DNA of 64,000 nucleotides, from the NCBI RefSeq assembly GCF_040529065.1, contig NZ_CP132343.1, forward strand, positions 1,798,001 to 1,862,000, read 5' to 3'. Numbering within the stretch: position 1 is the first letter of the stretch; every line of letters starts with the position of its first letter. The notes beneath the pieces were generated by a model. The model was not told where the DNA came from. It worked only from the letters and a program-made list of their open reading frames with translations, and did no database searches. Below, piece after piece: positions 1 to 8,047 of the stretch. The position numbers and the translations under genes were made by a program. Origin of the DNA: Xanthomonas sacchari (GTDB lineage Bacteria; Pseudomonadota; Gammaproteobacteria; Xanthomonadales; Xanthomonadaceae).

Positions 1-1
1 G

Positions 2-868
2 CTGGCGCTGAAGGCCGCCGCCGACCGCGCTGGCGTGCCGGCCTATGTCGAACTGTCCAGCGTCAATCCGGTGTTCCTGCTGCCGGGCGCGCTGGCCGAA
101 CGCGGCACCGCGCTGGCGCAGGAGTTCTTCGCCTCCTGCACCATGGGCAGCGGCCAGTTCTGCACCAACCCGGGCATCGTGGTGGTGCCCGAGGGGGAGG
201 CCGGCGATGCCTTCGTTGCCGCAGCCACCGCGCATTTCACTGCGGCCGCGCCGGCGCTGCTGTTCTCGCGCGGCGTGCTGGAGCATCTGCAGCGCAGCGT
301 GGGCATGCTGCGCGATGCCGGCGCCACGGTGCTGGCCGGTGGCGAGGCCGACAAGGGGCCCGGCTATCGGCATGCGCCGACGCTGCTGCAAGTGTCGGCC
401 GAGGCCTTCCTGCAGCAGCCGGAGGCGCTGCAGACCGAGGCGTTCGGCCCGGTCAGTCTGATCGTGCGCGGCGGCGGGTTGGGGCAATTGACCGCCCTGG
501 CGCGCAGCTTCGAGGGCAATCTCACCGGCACGCTCTATCGCGCCGCCGATGGCAGCGACGACATGGCCTTCGCCGCGCTGGCCGCGGCGTTGCGTCCGCG
601 TGTCGGTCGCCTGATCTGCAACAAGATGCCGACCGGCGTGGCGGTGAGCCCGGCAATGAACCATGGCGGCCCGTATCCGAGCACCGGCCATCCGGGCTTC
701 ACGGCCGTCGGCATGCCCGCGGCGATCCGCCGCTTCGCCGCGCTGCACAGCTACGACGGCGTGCCCGACGCGCTGCTGCCGCCGTTGCTGCGCGATCGCA
801 ATCCCGGCGGCGTGCAGCGCTTGATCGACGGCAGCTGGAGCACCGCCGACGTGGAGCCGCGCGCATGA
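2..868 (+). CDS. Aldehyde dehydrogenase, alpha-ketoglutarate semialdehyde type (3' part)
   Basis: The frame is open from the window edge, so only the C-terminal 288 residues are present. The catalytic-cysteine motif GQFCTNPG (Cys codon at 161) and the C-terminal layout fit the NADP-dependent 2,5-dioxovalerate (alpha-ketoglutarate semialdehyde) dehydrogenase branch of the aldehyde dehydrogenase superfamily. Such enzymes make the last step, semialdehyde to 2-oxoglutarate, in hydroxyproline, L-arabinose and glucarate catabolism. The stop overlaps the next ATG (ATGA), so it shares an operon with a Xaa-Pro-type peptidase, which favours the hydroxyproline pathway. The pathway assignment is inference; the dehydrogenase family is well supported. 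It is cytoplasmic, with no signal sequence visible in what remains. Confidence 0.85.
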   Translation: MALKAAADRAGVPAYVELSSVNPVFLLPGALAERGTALAQEFFASCTMGSGQFCTNPGIVVVPEGEAGDAFVAAATAHFTAAAPALLFSRGVLEHLQRSVGMLRDAGATVLAGGEADKGPGYRHAPTLLQVSAEAFLQQPEALQTEAFGPVSLIVRGGGLGQLTALARSFEGNLTGTLYRAADGSDDMAFAALAAALRPRVGRLICNKMPTGVAVSPAMNHGGPYPSTGHPGFTAVGMPAAIRRFAALHSYDGVPDALLPPLLRDRNPGGVQRLIDGSWSTADVEPRA

Positions 869-2073
869 GCGAGCAGGCCCAGATCGGCGGGTTGACCCTG
901 GAGCAGGCGCACGCACAACTGTCGCCGTGGCCGCACCGCGCGCCGGCGATCCAGCAGCAGGAGTACCGGCAGCGCCTGGCCAACGCGCGTGCGCTGATGC
1001 GCGCGCACGGCGCCGACGCGTTGCTGATCGGTGCCGGCGCTTCGTTGCGCTACTTCACCGGCGTGCCGTGGGGCGCCAGCGAGCGCCTGGTGGCGATGCT
1101 GCTCACCGCCGAAGGCGATCCGCTGCTGATCTGCCCGGCGTTCGAGGAAGGCTCGCTGGACGCGGTGCTGTCGGTGCCGGTGCGCAAGCGCCTGTGGCAG
1201 GAACACGAGGATCCGCACGCGTTGGTCGCCGAGGCCTTGCTGGAACTGGACGCGCAGAGCCTGGCGCTGGACCCGGGCGTGGCCTTCGCGGTGCACACCG
1301 GGCTGACGGCGGTGCTGGGCAGGATCGCGATCCGCGATGCGGCGGCGATCGTCGACGGCTGCCGCATGCGCAAGTCGCCGGCGGAACTGGCGCTGATGCA
1401 GCAGGCCTGCGACATGACCCTGCAGGTGCAGCGGCTGGCCGCCGGGCTGATCCGCGAGGGCATCACCACCGCGGAACTGACCCGCTTCATCGACCAGGCG
1501 CACCGCGCGCTCGGCGCCGACAACGGCTCGACCTTCTGCATCGTGCAGTTCGGCCACGCCACCGCGTATCCGCACGGCATTCCCGGCGTGCAGGCGCTGC
1601 GCCCGGGCGAGCTGGTGCTGATCGACACCGGCTGCACGGTGCAGGGCTACCACTCCGACATCACCCGCACCTACATCTTCGGCGAGCCCAGCGAGAAGCA
1701 GCGACGCATCTGGCAGCTGGAACACGATGCGCAGGCGGCGGCCTTCGCCGCGGTGCGGCCGGGCGTGGCCTGCGCCGTAGTGGACGAGGCCGCGCGCAAG
1801 GTGCTGCAGCGCGCCGGGCTCGGCCCGGACTACCAGTTGCCGGGACTGCCGCATCGCACCGGCCACGGCTGCGGCATGAGCATCCACGAGGCGCCGTACC
1901 TGGTGCGCGGCAATGCGCTGGCGCTAGCCCCGGGCATGTGCTGCAGCAACGAGCCGATGATCGTGGTGCCAGGCGAGTTCGGCGTGCGCCTGGAGGATCA
2001 TTTCTACGTCACCGAGGACGGCGCGCAGTGGTTCACGCCGCCGTCGCCGGCGATCGACCGGCCGTTCGCCTGA
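865..2073 (+). CDS. M24 family metallopeptidase (Xaa-Pro dipeptidase/aminopeptidase type)
   Basis: This 402-residue cytoplasmic protein has a creatinase-like N-terminal domain (about 30-160) and a pita-bread M24 domain (about 170-395). The dimetal ligands are recognisable: Asp in LIDTGCTVQ, Asp in YHSDITRTY, His in HRTGHGCG, Glu in NEPMIVVPG and Glu in VRLEDHFYV. Family members cleave X-Pro bonds in peptides. It overlaps the upstream dehydrogenase stop by ATGA, indicating translational coupling. In this neighbourhood it is a good candidate for releasing proline or hydroxyproline from imported peptides, though creatinase-like amidohydrolase activity cannot be excluded from sequence alone. Confidence 0.85.
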   Translation: MSEQAQIGGLTLEQAHAQLSPWPHRAPAIQQQEYRQRLANARALMRAHGADALLIGAGASLRYFTGVPWGASERLVAMLLTAEGDPLLICPAFEEGSLDAVLSVPVRKRLWQEHEDPHALVAEALLELDAQSLALDPGVAFAVHTGLTAVLGRIAIRDAAAIVDGCRMRKSPAELALMQQACDMTLQVQRLAAGLIREGITTAELTRFIDQAHRALGADNGSTFCIVQFGHATAYPHGIPGVQALRPGELVLIDTGCTVQGYHSDITRTYIFGEPSEKQRRIWQLEHDAQAAAFAAVRPGVACAVVDEAARKVLQRAGLGPDYQLPGLPHRTGHGCGMSIHEAPYLVRGNALALAPGMCCSNEPMIVVPGEFGVRLEDHFYVTEDGAQWFTPPSPAIDRPFA

Positions 2074-2155
2074 TGCGCAGGGCGGCCGCCTGCCACGTTT
2101 GCGCGGCGGCCGCCGCGGTGTGTCACGGGTGCATGTCGCCCTGCGGAGTTCCACG

Positions 2156-3988
2156 ATGAAGCACATGCGTCTGCCCGTCGCCAGCATCCTGGCGCTGGCC
2201 CTGCTGAGCGCCTGTCAGCCGTCGACACCGTCGGCGCCTTCCACGCCGGCGGCAACGGCGCCGGACAAGGCGTCCACCTCGCCATCGCAGGCCTTCGCCG
2301 CGCTGCTCGATGCGCAGTGGCAGTACCAGCTCGAACACCATCCCGAGTTCGCCAGCATCATCGGCGACAGCCGCTACAACGACCGTTGGACCGACTATGC
2401 GCCGGCCGCGTTGGAAGCCGAACGCCAGGCGACCGTCGGGTTCCTGGCGCGCTTCGATGCGGTCGATGCCAAGGCGCTGTCGGCGCAGGAGCAGTTGAGC
2501 CTGCAGATGATGCAGCGGCAGTTGCGCGACCGGCTGGAGGCAATCGCGCTGAAGAACGACGAGATGCCGCTGGAGCCGGTCGGCGGCATCCAGGTGGCGC
2601 TGCCGGGCTATGCGCAGGCGTTTCCGTTCGCCAGCGTCAAGGACTACGAGGACTACATCAAGCGCCTGCAGGCGATCCCGGCGCTGCTCGACCAGGTGGT
2701 GGCGCTGTCGCGCGCCGGCGCCAGGGACGGGTTGGTGCAGCCGAAATACCTGCTAGAGCGTATTCCCGCGCAGGTGCGCGAGATCGCCGCACCGGCCGGT
2801 GCCGACAGTCCGTTCGCGCTTCCGCTGCAGCAGTTCCCCGCGGCAGTGCCGGAGGCCGAGCGGCCGCGGCTGCGCGCGGCGATGATCGCGGCGATCGACC
2901 AGCAGGTGCGGCCGGCCTATCGCAAGCTCGCCGATTTCGTCGCCAACGAATATGCGCCGCAGGGCCGCGTCCACGAAGGCCTGTGGTCGCTGCCCGATGG
3001 CGAGCGCCGCTACCGCTACGCGATCCACACCCAGACCACCACCGATCAGTCGCCCGAGCAGATCCACCAGACCGGCCTTGCCGAGGTTGCGCGCATCGAG
3101 GGCGAGATGGGCGTGATCGCCAAGCAGCTCGGCTACGCCGACCTGCCGGCGTTGCGTCAGGCGGTGGCCCATGACCGCAAGTTCTTCGCCAGTTCGTCCG
3201 AGCAGATCCTGCAGCGCTACCGGGACGACATCGCGCAGATGCAGCCGCAGTTGCCCAAGCTGTTCGGCACCTTGCCAAAGACGCCGCTGGAGGTGCGCGC
3301 GATGCCCGCGTTCCGCGCCACCGCGCCTGGTGCCGAGTACTGGCAGAGCGATGCGCAGGGCAGCAAGCCGGGGCTGGTGATGGTCAACACCAGCGATTAC
3401 GCGCACCGTACCCTGGTCAACATCGAAGCCACCGCCTACCACGAGGGCGTGCCCGGTCATCACCTGCAGATCTCGCTGGCGCAGACCCTGCCGCTGCCGC
3501 CGTTCCGCCAGCAATCCAGCTACAACGCCTATGTGGAAGGCTGGGCGCTGTACGCCGAGCGGCTGGGCAAGGAGGTGGGCTTCTACCGCGATCCGTACAG
3601 CGATTACGGCCGCCTGGCCGGCGAACTGCTGCGCGCCAACCGGCTGGTGCTGGATACCGGCGTCCACTACAAGCGCTGGACGCGCCAGCAGATGATCGAC
3701 TTTTTCCACGCGCATCCGTCCGACGACGAACCCAGCATCCAGGCCGAGACCGATCGCTACATCGTCTGGCCGGGCCAGGCGCTGGGCTACAAGCTCGGCG
3801 AGCTGGACATCCTGGCGCTGCGCGAGAAGGCCAAGCGCGCGCTGGGCGATCGTTTCGACATCCGCGCCTTTCACGATGCCATCCTCGGCGGCGGCGCGAT
3901 GCCGCTGGACCTGCTGGACGCGCGCATCGATGCCTGGATCGCCCAGGTCCAGACCGGCGCTCCCGCCACTCCGGAGACTTCGCGATGA
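2156..3988 (+). CDS. DUF885 family lipoprotein, probable metallopeptidase (paralogue 1)
   Basis: A 610-residue protein starting at ATG 2156, with GGAG at 2145-2148; an in-frame TTG at 2099 is rejected because the signal peptide begins at 2156. The N-terminus MKHMRLPVASILAL runs into a lipobox LLSAC (Cys about residue 18), followed by a low-complexity Ser/Pro/Ala linker, so it should be a lipid-anchored periplasmic or outer-membrane protein. It belongs to DUF885 (PF05960). The conserved HEGVPGHH segment begins at His429 and NAYVEGWALYAE follows, a zinc-peptidase-like arrangement. The substrate is unknown. It is followed by a paralogue with ATGA overlap. Calling it a peptidase is inference from the HExxxGH motif and from the peptidases around it. 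Confidence 0.8.
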   Translation: MKHMRLPVASILALALLSACQPSTPSAPSTPAATAPDKASTSPSQAFAALLDAQWQYQLEHHPEFASIIGDSRYNDRWTDYAPAALEAERQATVGFLARFDAVDAKALSAQEQLSLQMMQRQLRDRLEAIALKNDEMPLEPVGGIQVALPGYAQAFPFASVKDYEDYIKRLQAIPALLDQVVALSRAGARDGLVQPKYLLERIPAQVREIAAPAGADSPFALPLQQFPAAVPEAERPRLRAAMIAAIDQQVRPAYRKLADFVANEYAPQGRVHEGLWSLPDGERRYRYAIHTQTTTDQSPEQIHQTGLAEVARIEGEMGVIAKQLGYADLPALRQAVAHDRKFFASSSEQILQRYRDDIAQMQPQLPKLFGTLPKTPLEVRAMPAFRATAPGAEYWQSDAQGSKPGLVMVNTSDYAHRTLVNIEATAYHEGVPGHHLQISLAQTLPLPPFRQQSSYNAYVEGWALYAERLGKEVGFYRDPYSDYGRLAGELLRANRLVLDTGVHYKRWTRQQMIDFFHAHPSDDEPSIQAETDRYIVWPGQALGYKLGELDILALREKAKRALGDRFDIRAFHDAILGGGAMPLDLLDARIDAWIAQVQTGAPATPETSR

Positions 3989-5814
3989 CCGCTCATTCCC
4001 GACTGCGCACCGCGCTGGCCCTGGCTATCGCCTGCACCCTGGCCTGGCAGGGGGCCGCCCATGCCGCGCCGGCAAAGAGCGCGGCGCCAGCGGCCGCCGC
4101 GCCTGCCGACGATGCCGGTGCGCGCTTCAAGGCGCTGTACCAACGCGAGTGGAAATGGCGCCAGGAGCAATTCGCCGGCGCCGACGACGAAGACGCGCAA
4201 GGGCAGGCAGCCGATCACCTGCCCAAGGTCGATCCGGCCACCCAGGCGCAGCGCACCGCGTACTGGCAGCAGGTGCTGCGCGACCTGGACGCGATCGACC
4301 CGACACAGCTGGCGGCGCAGGACCAGGTGAACTACCAGGTCTATCGCCAGCAGTTGCAGGTGCTGCTCGACCAGCAGCGTTTCCGCGTCTGGGAAATGCC
4401 GTTCAACAGCGATTCCGCGTTCTGGAGCGACCTGGGATTCACTGCGCGCGCCACCCTGCGCAACCGCGAGGACTACCAGCGCTACCTCGGGCAGCTTGCC
4501 GACATCCCGCGCTACTTCGACGAGCAGATCGCCAACATGCGCGCCGGCCTGGCGCGCGGTTTCGCCCAGCCCAGCGTGATCCTGCAGGGCCGCGACCAGT
4601 CGATCGCTGAGGTCGCGCAGGCGGCGGGCGAGACCAATCTGTTCTACACCCCGTTCAAGCAGATGCCGGCGACGATCCCGGCGCCGTTGCAGGCGCAGTT
4701 GCGCGCGCAGGCGCGCACGGCGATCGCCCAGCAGGTGGTACCGGCCTACGCCAAGCTGCTGCGTTTCATGCGCGAGGAATACCTGCCCAAGGCACGCCCG
4801 GCGCTGGCCGCCGAATCGATGCCCGACGGCGCGGCGTACTACCGCGCGCAGATCCGCGAATACACCACGCTCGATCTCAGCCCCGAGCAGATCCACGCGG
4901 TGGGGCTGGAGGAAGTGGCGCGGCTGCGCAAGGAGATGGACCAGGCGATCGTCGACAGCGGCTTCAAGACCCCGCCCGGCCAGCAGACCTTCCCGGCGTT
5001 CCTGCACTACCTGCGCACCGATCCCAAGTTCTACGCCAAGACCCCGGAGGAACTGCTCAAGGACGCGGCGTGGATCGCCAAGCGCGTGGACGGCAAGATC
5101 GGCGACTACATCGGCCGGCTGCCGCGGCAGCGCTTCGCGATCGAGCCGGTGCCCGCGGACCTGGCGCCGTTCTATACGGGCGGGCGCGGTGGCCCCGGCA
5201 TCTACCTGGTCAACACCTACGACCTGCCGTCGCGGCCGCTGTACAACCTCGCTGCGCTGACCCTGCACGAGTCCTCGCCTGGCCATGCGCTGCAGATGCC
5301 GTTGGCGGCCGAGCAGGACAACCTGCCGGATTTCCGCCGCTACACCTTCATTTCCGCCTATGGCGAGGGCTGGGCGGTGTACTCGGAATACCTGGGGCAG
5401 GAGATGGGGATATACGACACCCCGTACGACCGCTTCGGCTACCTGACCTACCAGATGTGGCGTGCGTGCCGGCTGGTGATCGATACCGGCATCCACCACG
5501 ACGGCTGGACGCGGGAACAGGCGCAGGCGTTCCTGCGCGACAACACCGCGCTCAGCGAGCACGAGGTAACCACCGAGGTCGACCGCTACATCGCCTGGCC
5601 CGGACAGGCGCTGTCGTACTACCTGGGTGAGTTGAAGATCCTCGAGCTGCGGCGCAAGGCGGAGCAGGCGCTGGGCGAGAAGTTCGACATCCGCGCGTTC
5701 CATGACGCGGTGCTGGAAACCGGTTCGGTGCCGCTGCCGGTGCTGGAGCAGCGCATCGACCGGTTCATTGCCGAGGGTGGGAAATCGCCTTGGTCGAAGG
5801 AGGCGGCGAAGTAA
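3985..5814 (+). CDS. DUF885 family secreted protein, probable metallopeptidase (paralogue 2)
   Basis: A 609-residue protein whose ATG overlaps the stop of the preceding DUF885 gene. It has a Sec signal peptide (TALALAIACTLAWQGAAHA, cleavage likely after residue 28) without a lipobox, so it is probably soluble in the periplasm or secreted, unlike its lipidated neighbour. The same family core is present: HESSPGHA beginning at His428, then SAYGEGWAVYSEYLGQE and DRYIAWPGQAL. The two proteins look like an old tandem duplication with divergent localisation. The substrate is unknown; a peptidase role in the periplasm is inferred. Repeat units of the downstream array start three bases after the stop. 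Confidence 0.8.
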   Translation: MTAHSRLRTALALAIACTLAWQGAAHAAPAKSAAPAAAAPADDAGARFKALYQREWKWRQEQFAGADDEDAQGQAADHLPKVDPATQAQRTAYWQQVLRDLDAIDPTQLAAQDQVNYQVYRQQLQVLLDQQRFRVWEMPFNSDSAFWSDLGFTARATLRNREDYQRYLGQLADIPRYFDEQIANMRAGLARGFAQPSVILQGRDQSIAEVAQAAGETNLFYTPFKQMPATIPAPLQAQLRAQARTAIAQQVVPAYAKLLRFMREEYLPKARPALAAESMPDGAAYYRAQIREYTTLDLSPEQIHAVGLEEVARLRKEMDQAIVDSGFKTPPGQQTFPAFLHYLRTDPKFYAKTPEELLKDAAWIAKRVDGKIGDYIGRLPRQRFAIEPVPADLAPFYTGGRGGPGIYLVNTYDLPSRPLYNLAALTLHESSPGHALQMPLAAEQDNLPDFRRYTFISAYGEGWAVYSEYLGQEMGIYDTPYDRFGYLTYQMWRACRLVIDTGIHHDGWTREQAQAFLRDNTALSEHEVTTEVDRYIAWPGQALSYYLGELKILELRRKAEQALGEKFDIRAFHDAVLETGSVPLPVLEQRIDRFIAEGGKSPWSKEAAK

Positions 5815-5816
5815 AG

Positions 5817-6280
5817 CCCCTCTCCCACCGGGAGAGGGGTTGGGGTGAGGGTCGGGGCGCGAAGCGCATGCGGTGTTTCAGCTGCATGAGGCTTCGCCCG
5901 GACCCTCATCCGCCCCTGCGGGGCACCTTCTCCCGGAGGGAGAAGGGGACGTAAAAGCCCCTCTCCCACCGGGAGAGGGGTTGGGGTGAGGGTGGGGGCG
6001 CGAAGCGCATGCGGTGTTTCAGCTGCATGAGGCTTCGCCCGGACCCTCATCCGCCCCTTCGGGGCACCTTCTCCCGGAGGGAGAAGGGAGTGCTAAGCCC
6101 CTCTCCCTCCGGGAGAGGGGTTGGGGTGAGGGTCGGGGCGCGAAGCGCGTGCGGTGTTTCAGCTGCATGAGGCTTCGCTCGGACCCTCATCCGTCCCTTC
6201 GGGGCACCTTCTCCCGGGGGAGAAGGGAAACGCCGAGTCCCGCTCCTTCCGGGAGAGGGGTTGGGGTGAGAGTAGGGAAC
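5817..6280. repeat. Tandem array of about 140-base intergenic repeat units (3 full plus 1 partial)
   Basis: Units start at 5817, 5958, 6097 and about 6238, giving periods of 141, 139 and 141. Each full unit opens with CCCCTCTCCC and a matching GGGAGAGGGG hairpin, passes through GGTTGGGGTGAGGG, a central segment bounded by GCGAAGC and GCTTCGCCC, then GGACCCTCATCCG, and ends in a second hairpin (CCTTCTCCC ... GGGAGAAGG). The fourth copy stops after the first hairpin and its flank. Unit ends match those of the array at 10.43 kb, in opposite orientation. This type of element is common between genes in Xanthomonas. It fills the gap between the DUF885 gene and the permease. Confidence 0.9.
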
Positions 6281-6327
6281 GCGCAGATCATCGAATCGCC
6301 AGTGACACCAATCCAGCGGGAGACGCC

Positions 6328-7899
6328 ATGGCCGCACAAGGCAAGTTCCACAAGCGTTTGAGCCTCACCGATCTGACCTTCATCGGGTTGGGCTCGATCT
6401 TCGGTTCCGGTTGGCTGTTCTCGGCCAGCCACGTCTCGGCGATCGCCGGGCCGGCCGGCATCGTCTCGTGGATCGCCGGCGGCGTGGCGGTGCTGCTGCT
6501 GGGGCTGGTGTACTGCGAACTGGGCGCCGCCCTGCCGCGTGCCGGCGGCGTGGTGCGCTACCCGGAGTACTCGCACGGTGTGCTGCTCGGCTGGCTGATG
6601 GGCTTCATCACTTTGATCGCCTTCTCCAGCCTGATCGCGATCGAAGTGGAAGCAGCACGGCAATACGCCGCAGCGTGGTTCCCCTGGCTCAACCAGGCCG
6701 GCAGCACCCATCCCAGCGTCGCCGGCTGGCTGCTGCAACTGGCGCTGCTGGTCGCGTTCTTCCTGCTCAACTACTACAGCGTCAAGACCTTCGCCACCGC
6801 CAACAACATCGTCAGCGTGTTCAAGTTCCTGGTGCCGGTGCTGGTGATCGTGCTGCTGATGGCGCATTTCGATGCGCGCAACCTGCACGTGCAGGGCTTC
6901 GCGCCGTTCGGTGCGGCCGGGGTGGAGGCGGCGATCTCCGCGGGCGGCATCATCTTCGCCTACCTCGGACTCACGCCGATCGTGTCGGTGGCCAGCGAGG
7001 TGCGCGATCCGCAACGCAATATCCCGATCGCGCTGATCCTGTCGGTGGCGCTGTCCACGGTGATCTACGTGCTGCTGCAGCTCGCCTTCCTCGGCGGGGT
7101 GCCGGCGCAGCATCTGGCCAACGGCTGGGGCGGCATCGACAAGGCGTTCTCGCTGCCATATCACGACATCGCCCTGGCGCTGGGCATGGGCTGGCTGGCG
7201 GCATTGGTGATCTGCGACGCGATGATCTCGCCCAGCGGCACCGGCAACATCTACATGAACGCCACGCCGCGGGTGGTCTACGGCTGGGCGCGCAGCGGCG
7301 GTTTCCTGCCGGTGCTGACCAAAGTGGACGCCACCTCCGGCATCCCGCGCCCGGCGCTGTGGCTGAGCCTGGGTCTGTCGGTGTTCTGGACCCTGCCGTT
7401 CCCCTCGTGGGAGGCGCTGATCAACGTGGTGTCGGCGGCGCTGGTGCTGAGCTATGCGGTGGCGCCAGTGACCGTGGCCGCCTTGCGGCGCAGCGCGCCG
7501 GAGCTGCCGCGGCCGTTCCGGTTGCGCGGCATGGCGGTGCTCGGGCCACTGTCGTTCATCGTCGCAGGCCTGATCGTGTACTGGTCGACCTGGAACACGC
7601 TGTCGTGGCTGCTCGGCCTGCAGATCGCGATGTTCGCCCTGTACGTGTTGTACCGCCTGCCCAACGCGGCCGGCCGCGCGCGGCTGTGGCGGCAGGTGCG
7701 CGGCGTGCTGTGGCTGATCGTGTTCTTCGCGCTGGTGCTGGTGGTGTCGCGTCTGGGCACCTTCGGCGGCAGCGGCTGGATCGCGCATCCCTGGGACACG
7801 CTGTGCGTGGCCGCGATCGCGCTGGGCTGCTACCACTGGGGCGCGCGCAGCGGCCTGCGTCCGGAGGAACTGGCACTGGAAGAGGATGACGGGGAGTAG
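6328..7899 (+). CDS. APC superfamily amino-acid permease (YveA-like)
   Basis: A 523-residue integral inner-membrane protein. The start is ATG 6328, preceded by GGGAG at 6318-6322; the same frame is open upstream only through the repeat array. About 12 hydrophobic helices can be read, beginning with FIGLGSIFGSGWLFSASHV, the APC glycine-rich first helix, and including a conserved NIYMNATPRVVYGWAR loop. Overall form resembles the AAT/YveA acidic amino-acid:proton symporter group, but substrate cannot be fixed from sequence. Its position between peptidase genes fits uptake of amino acids released from peptides. A small DUF885 to permease operon is possible, but the repeat array between them may separate transcripts. 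Confidence 0.85.
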   Translation: MAAQGKFHKRLSLTDLTFIGLGSIFGSGWLFSASHVSAIAGPAGIVSWIAGGVAVLLLGLVYCELGAALPRAGGVVRYPEYSHGVLLGWLMGFITLIAFSSLIAIEVEAARQYAAAWFPWLNQAGSTHPSVAGWLLQLALLVAFFLLNYYSVKTFATANNIVSVFKFLVPVLVIVLLMAHFDARNLHVQGFAPFGAAGVEAAISAGGIIFAYLGLTPIVSVASEVRDPQRNIPIALILSVALSTVIYVLLQLAFLGGVPAQHLANGWGGIDKAFSLPYHDIALALGMGWLAALVICDAMISPSGTGNIYMNATPRVVYGWARSGGFLPVLTKVDATSGIPRPALWLSLGLSVFWTLPFPSWEALINVVSAALVLSYAVAPVTVAALRRSAPELPRPFRLRGMAVLGPLSFIVAGLIVYWSTWNTLSWLLGLQIAMFALYVLYRLPNAAGRARLWRQVRGVLWLIVFFALVLVVSRLGTFGGSGWIAHPWDTLCVAAIALGCYHWGARSGLRPEELALEEDDGE

Positions 7900-7925
7900 C
7901 CGGCCGCGTGTGTGTGTGCGTGTGC

Positions 7926-8010
7926 GTAGGAGCGGCGCTTGTCCCCTTTGTTGTGATTGGTTGTGACAGACGTTATCGGGAACGCCCGTCGCGGCTTAAG
8001 CCGCTCCTAC
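7926..8010. repeat. GTAGGAGCGGC inverted-repeat element
   Basis: GTAGGAGCGGC at 7926-7936 is matched by its exact reverse complement GCCGCTCCTAC at 8000-8010. Just inside the right arm lies a 14-base palindrome GCGGCTTAAGCCGC (7991-8004). It lies in the 150-base gap between the permease and the S9 peptidase. Elements with these ends are familiar dispersed intergenic repeats in Xanthomonas. Transcribed, it could form a long stem that acts as a terminator for the permease mRNA; that role is inferred. Confidence 0.7.
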
Positions 8011-8047
8011 GGAAACCAAGCACGTCATGAAATTTTTTGGAAACCGC

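Noticed and set aside
6154-6327. In-frame extension of the amino-acid permease into the repeat array
   Set aside because: The extra 58 codons are repeat sequence only. ATG 6328 has a good ribosome site and starts a normal APC N-terminus.
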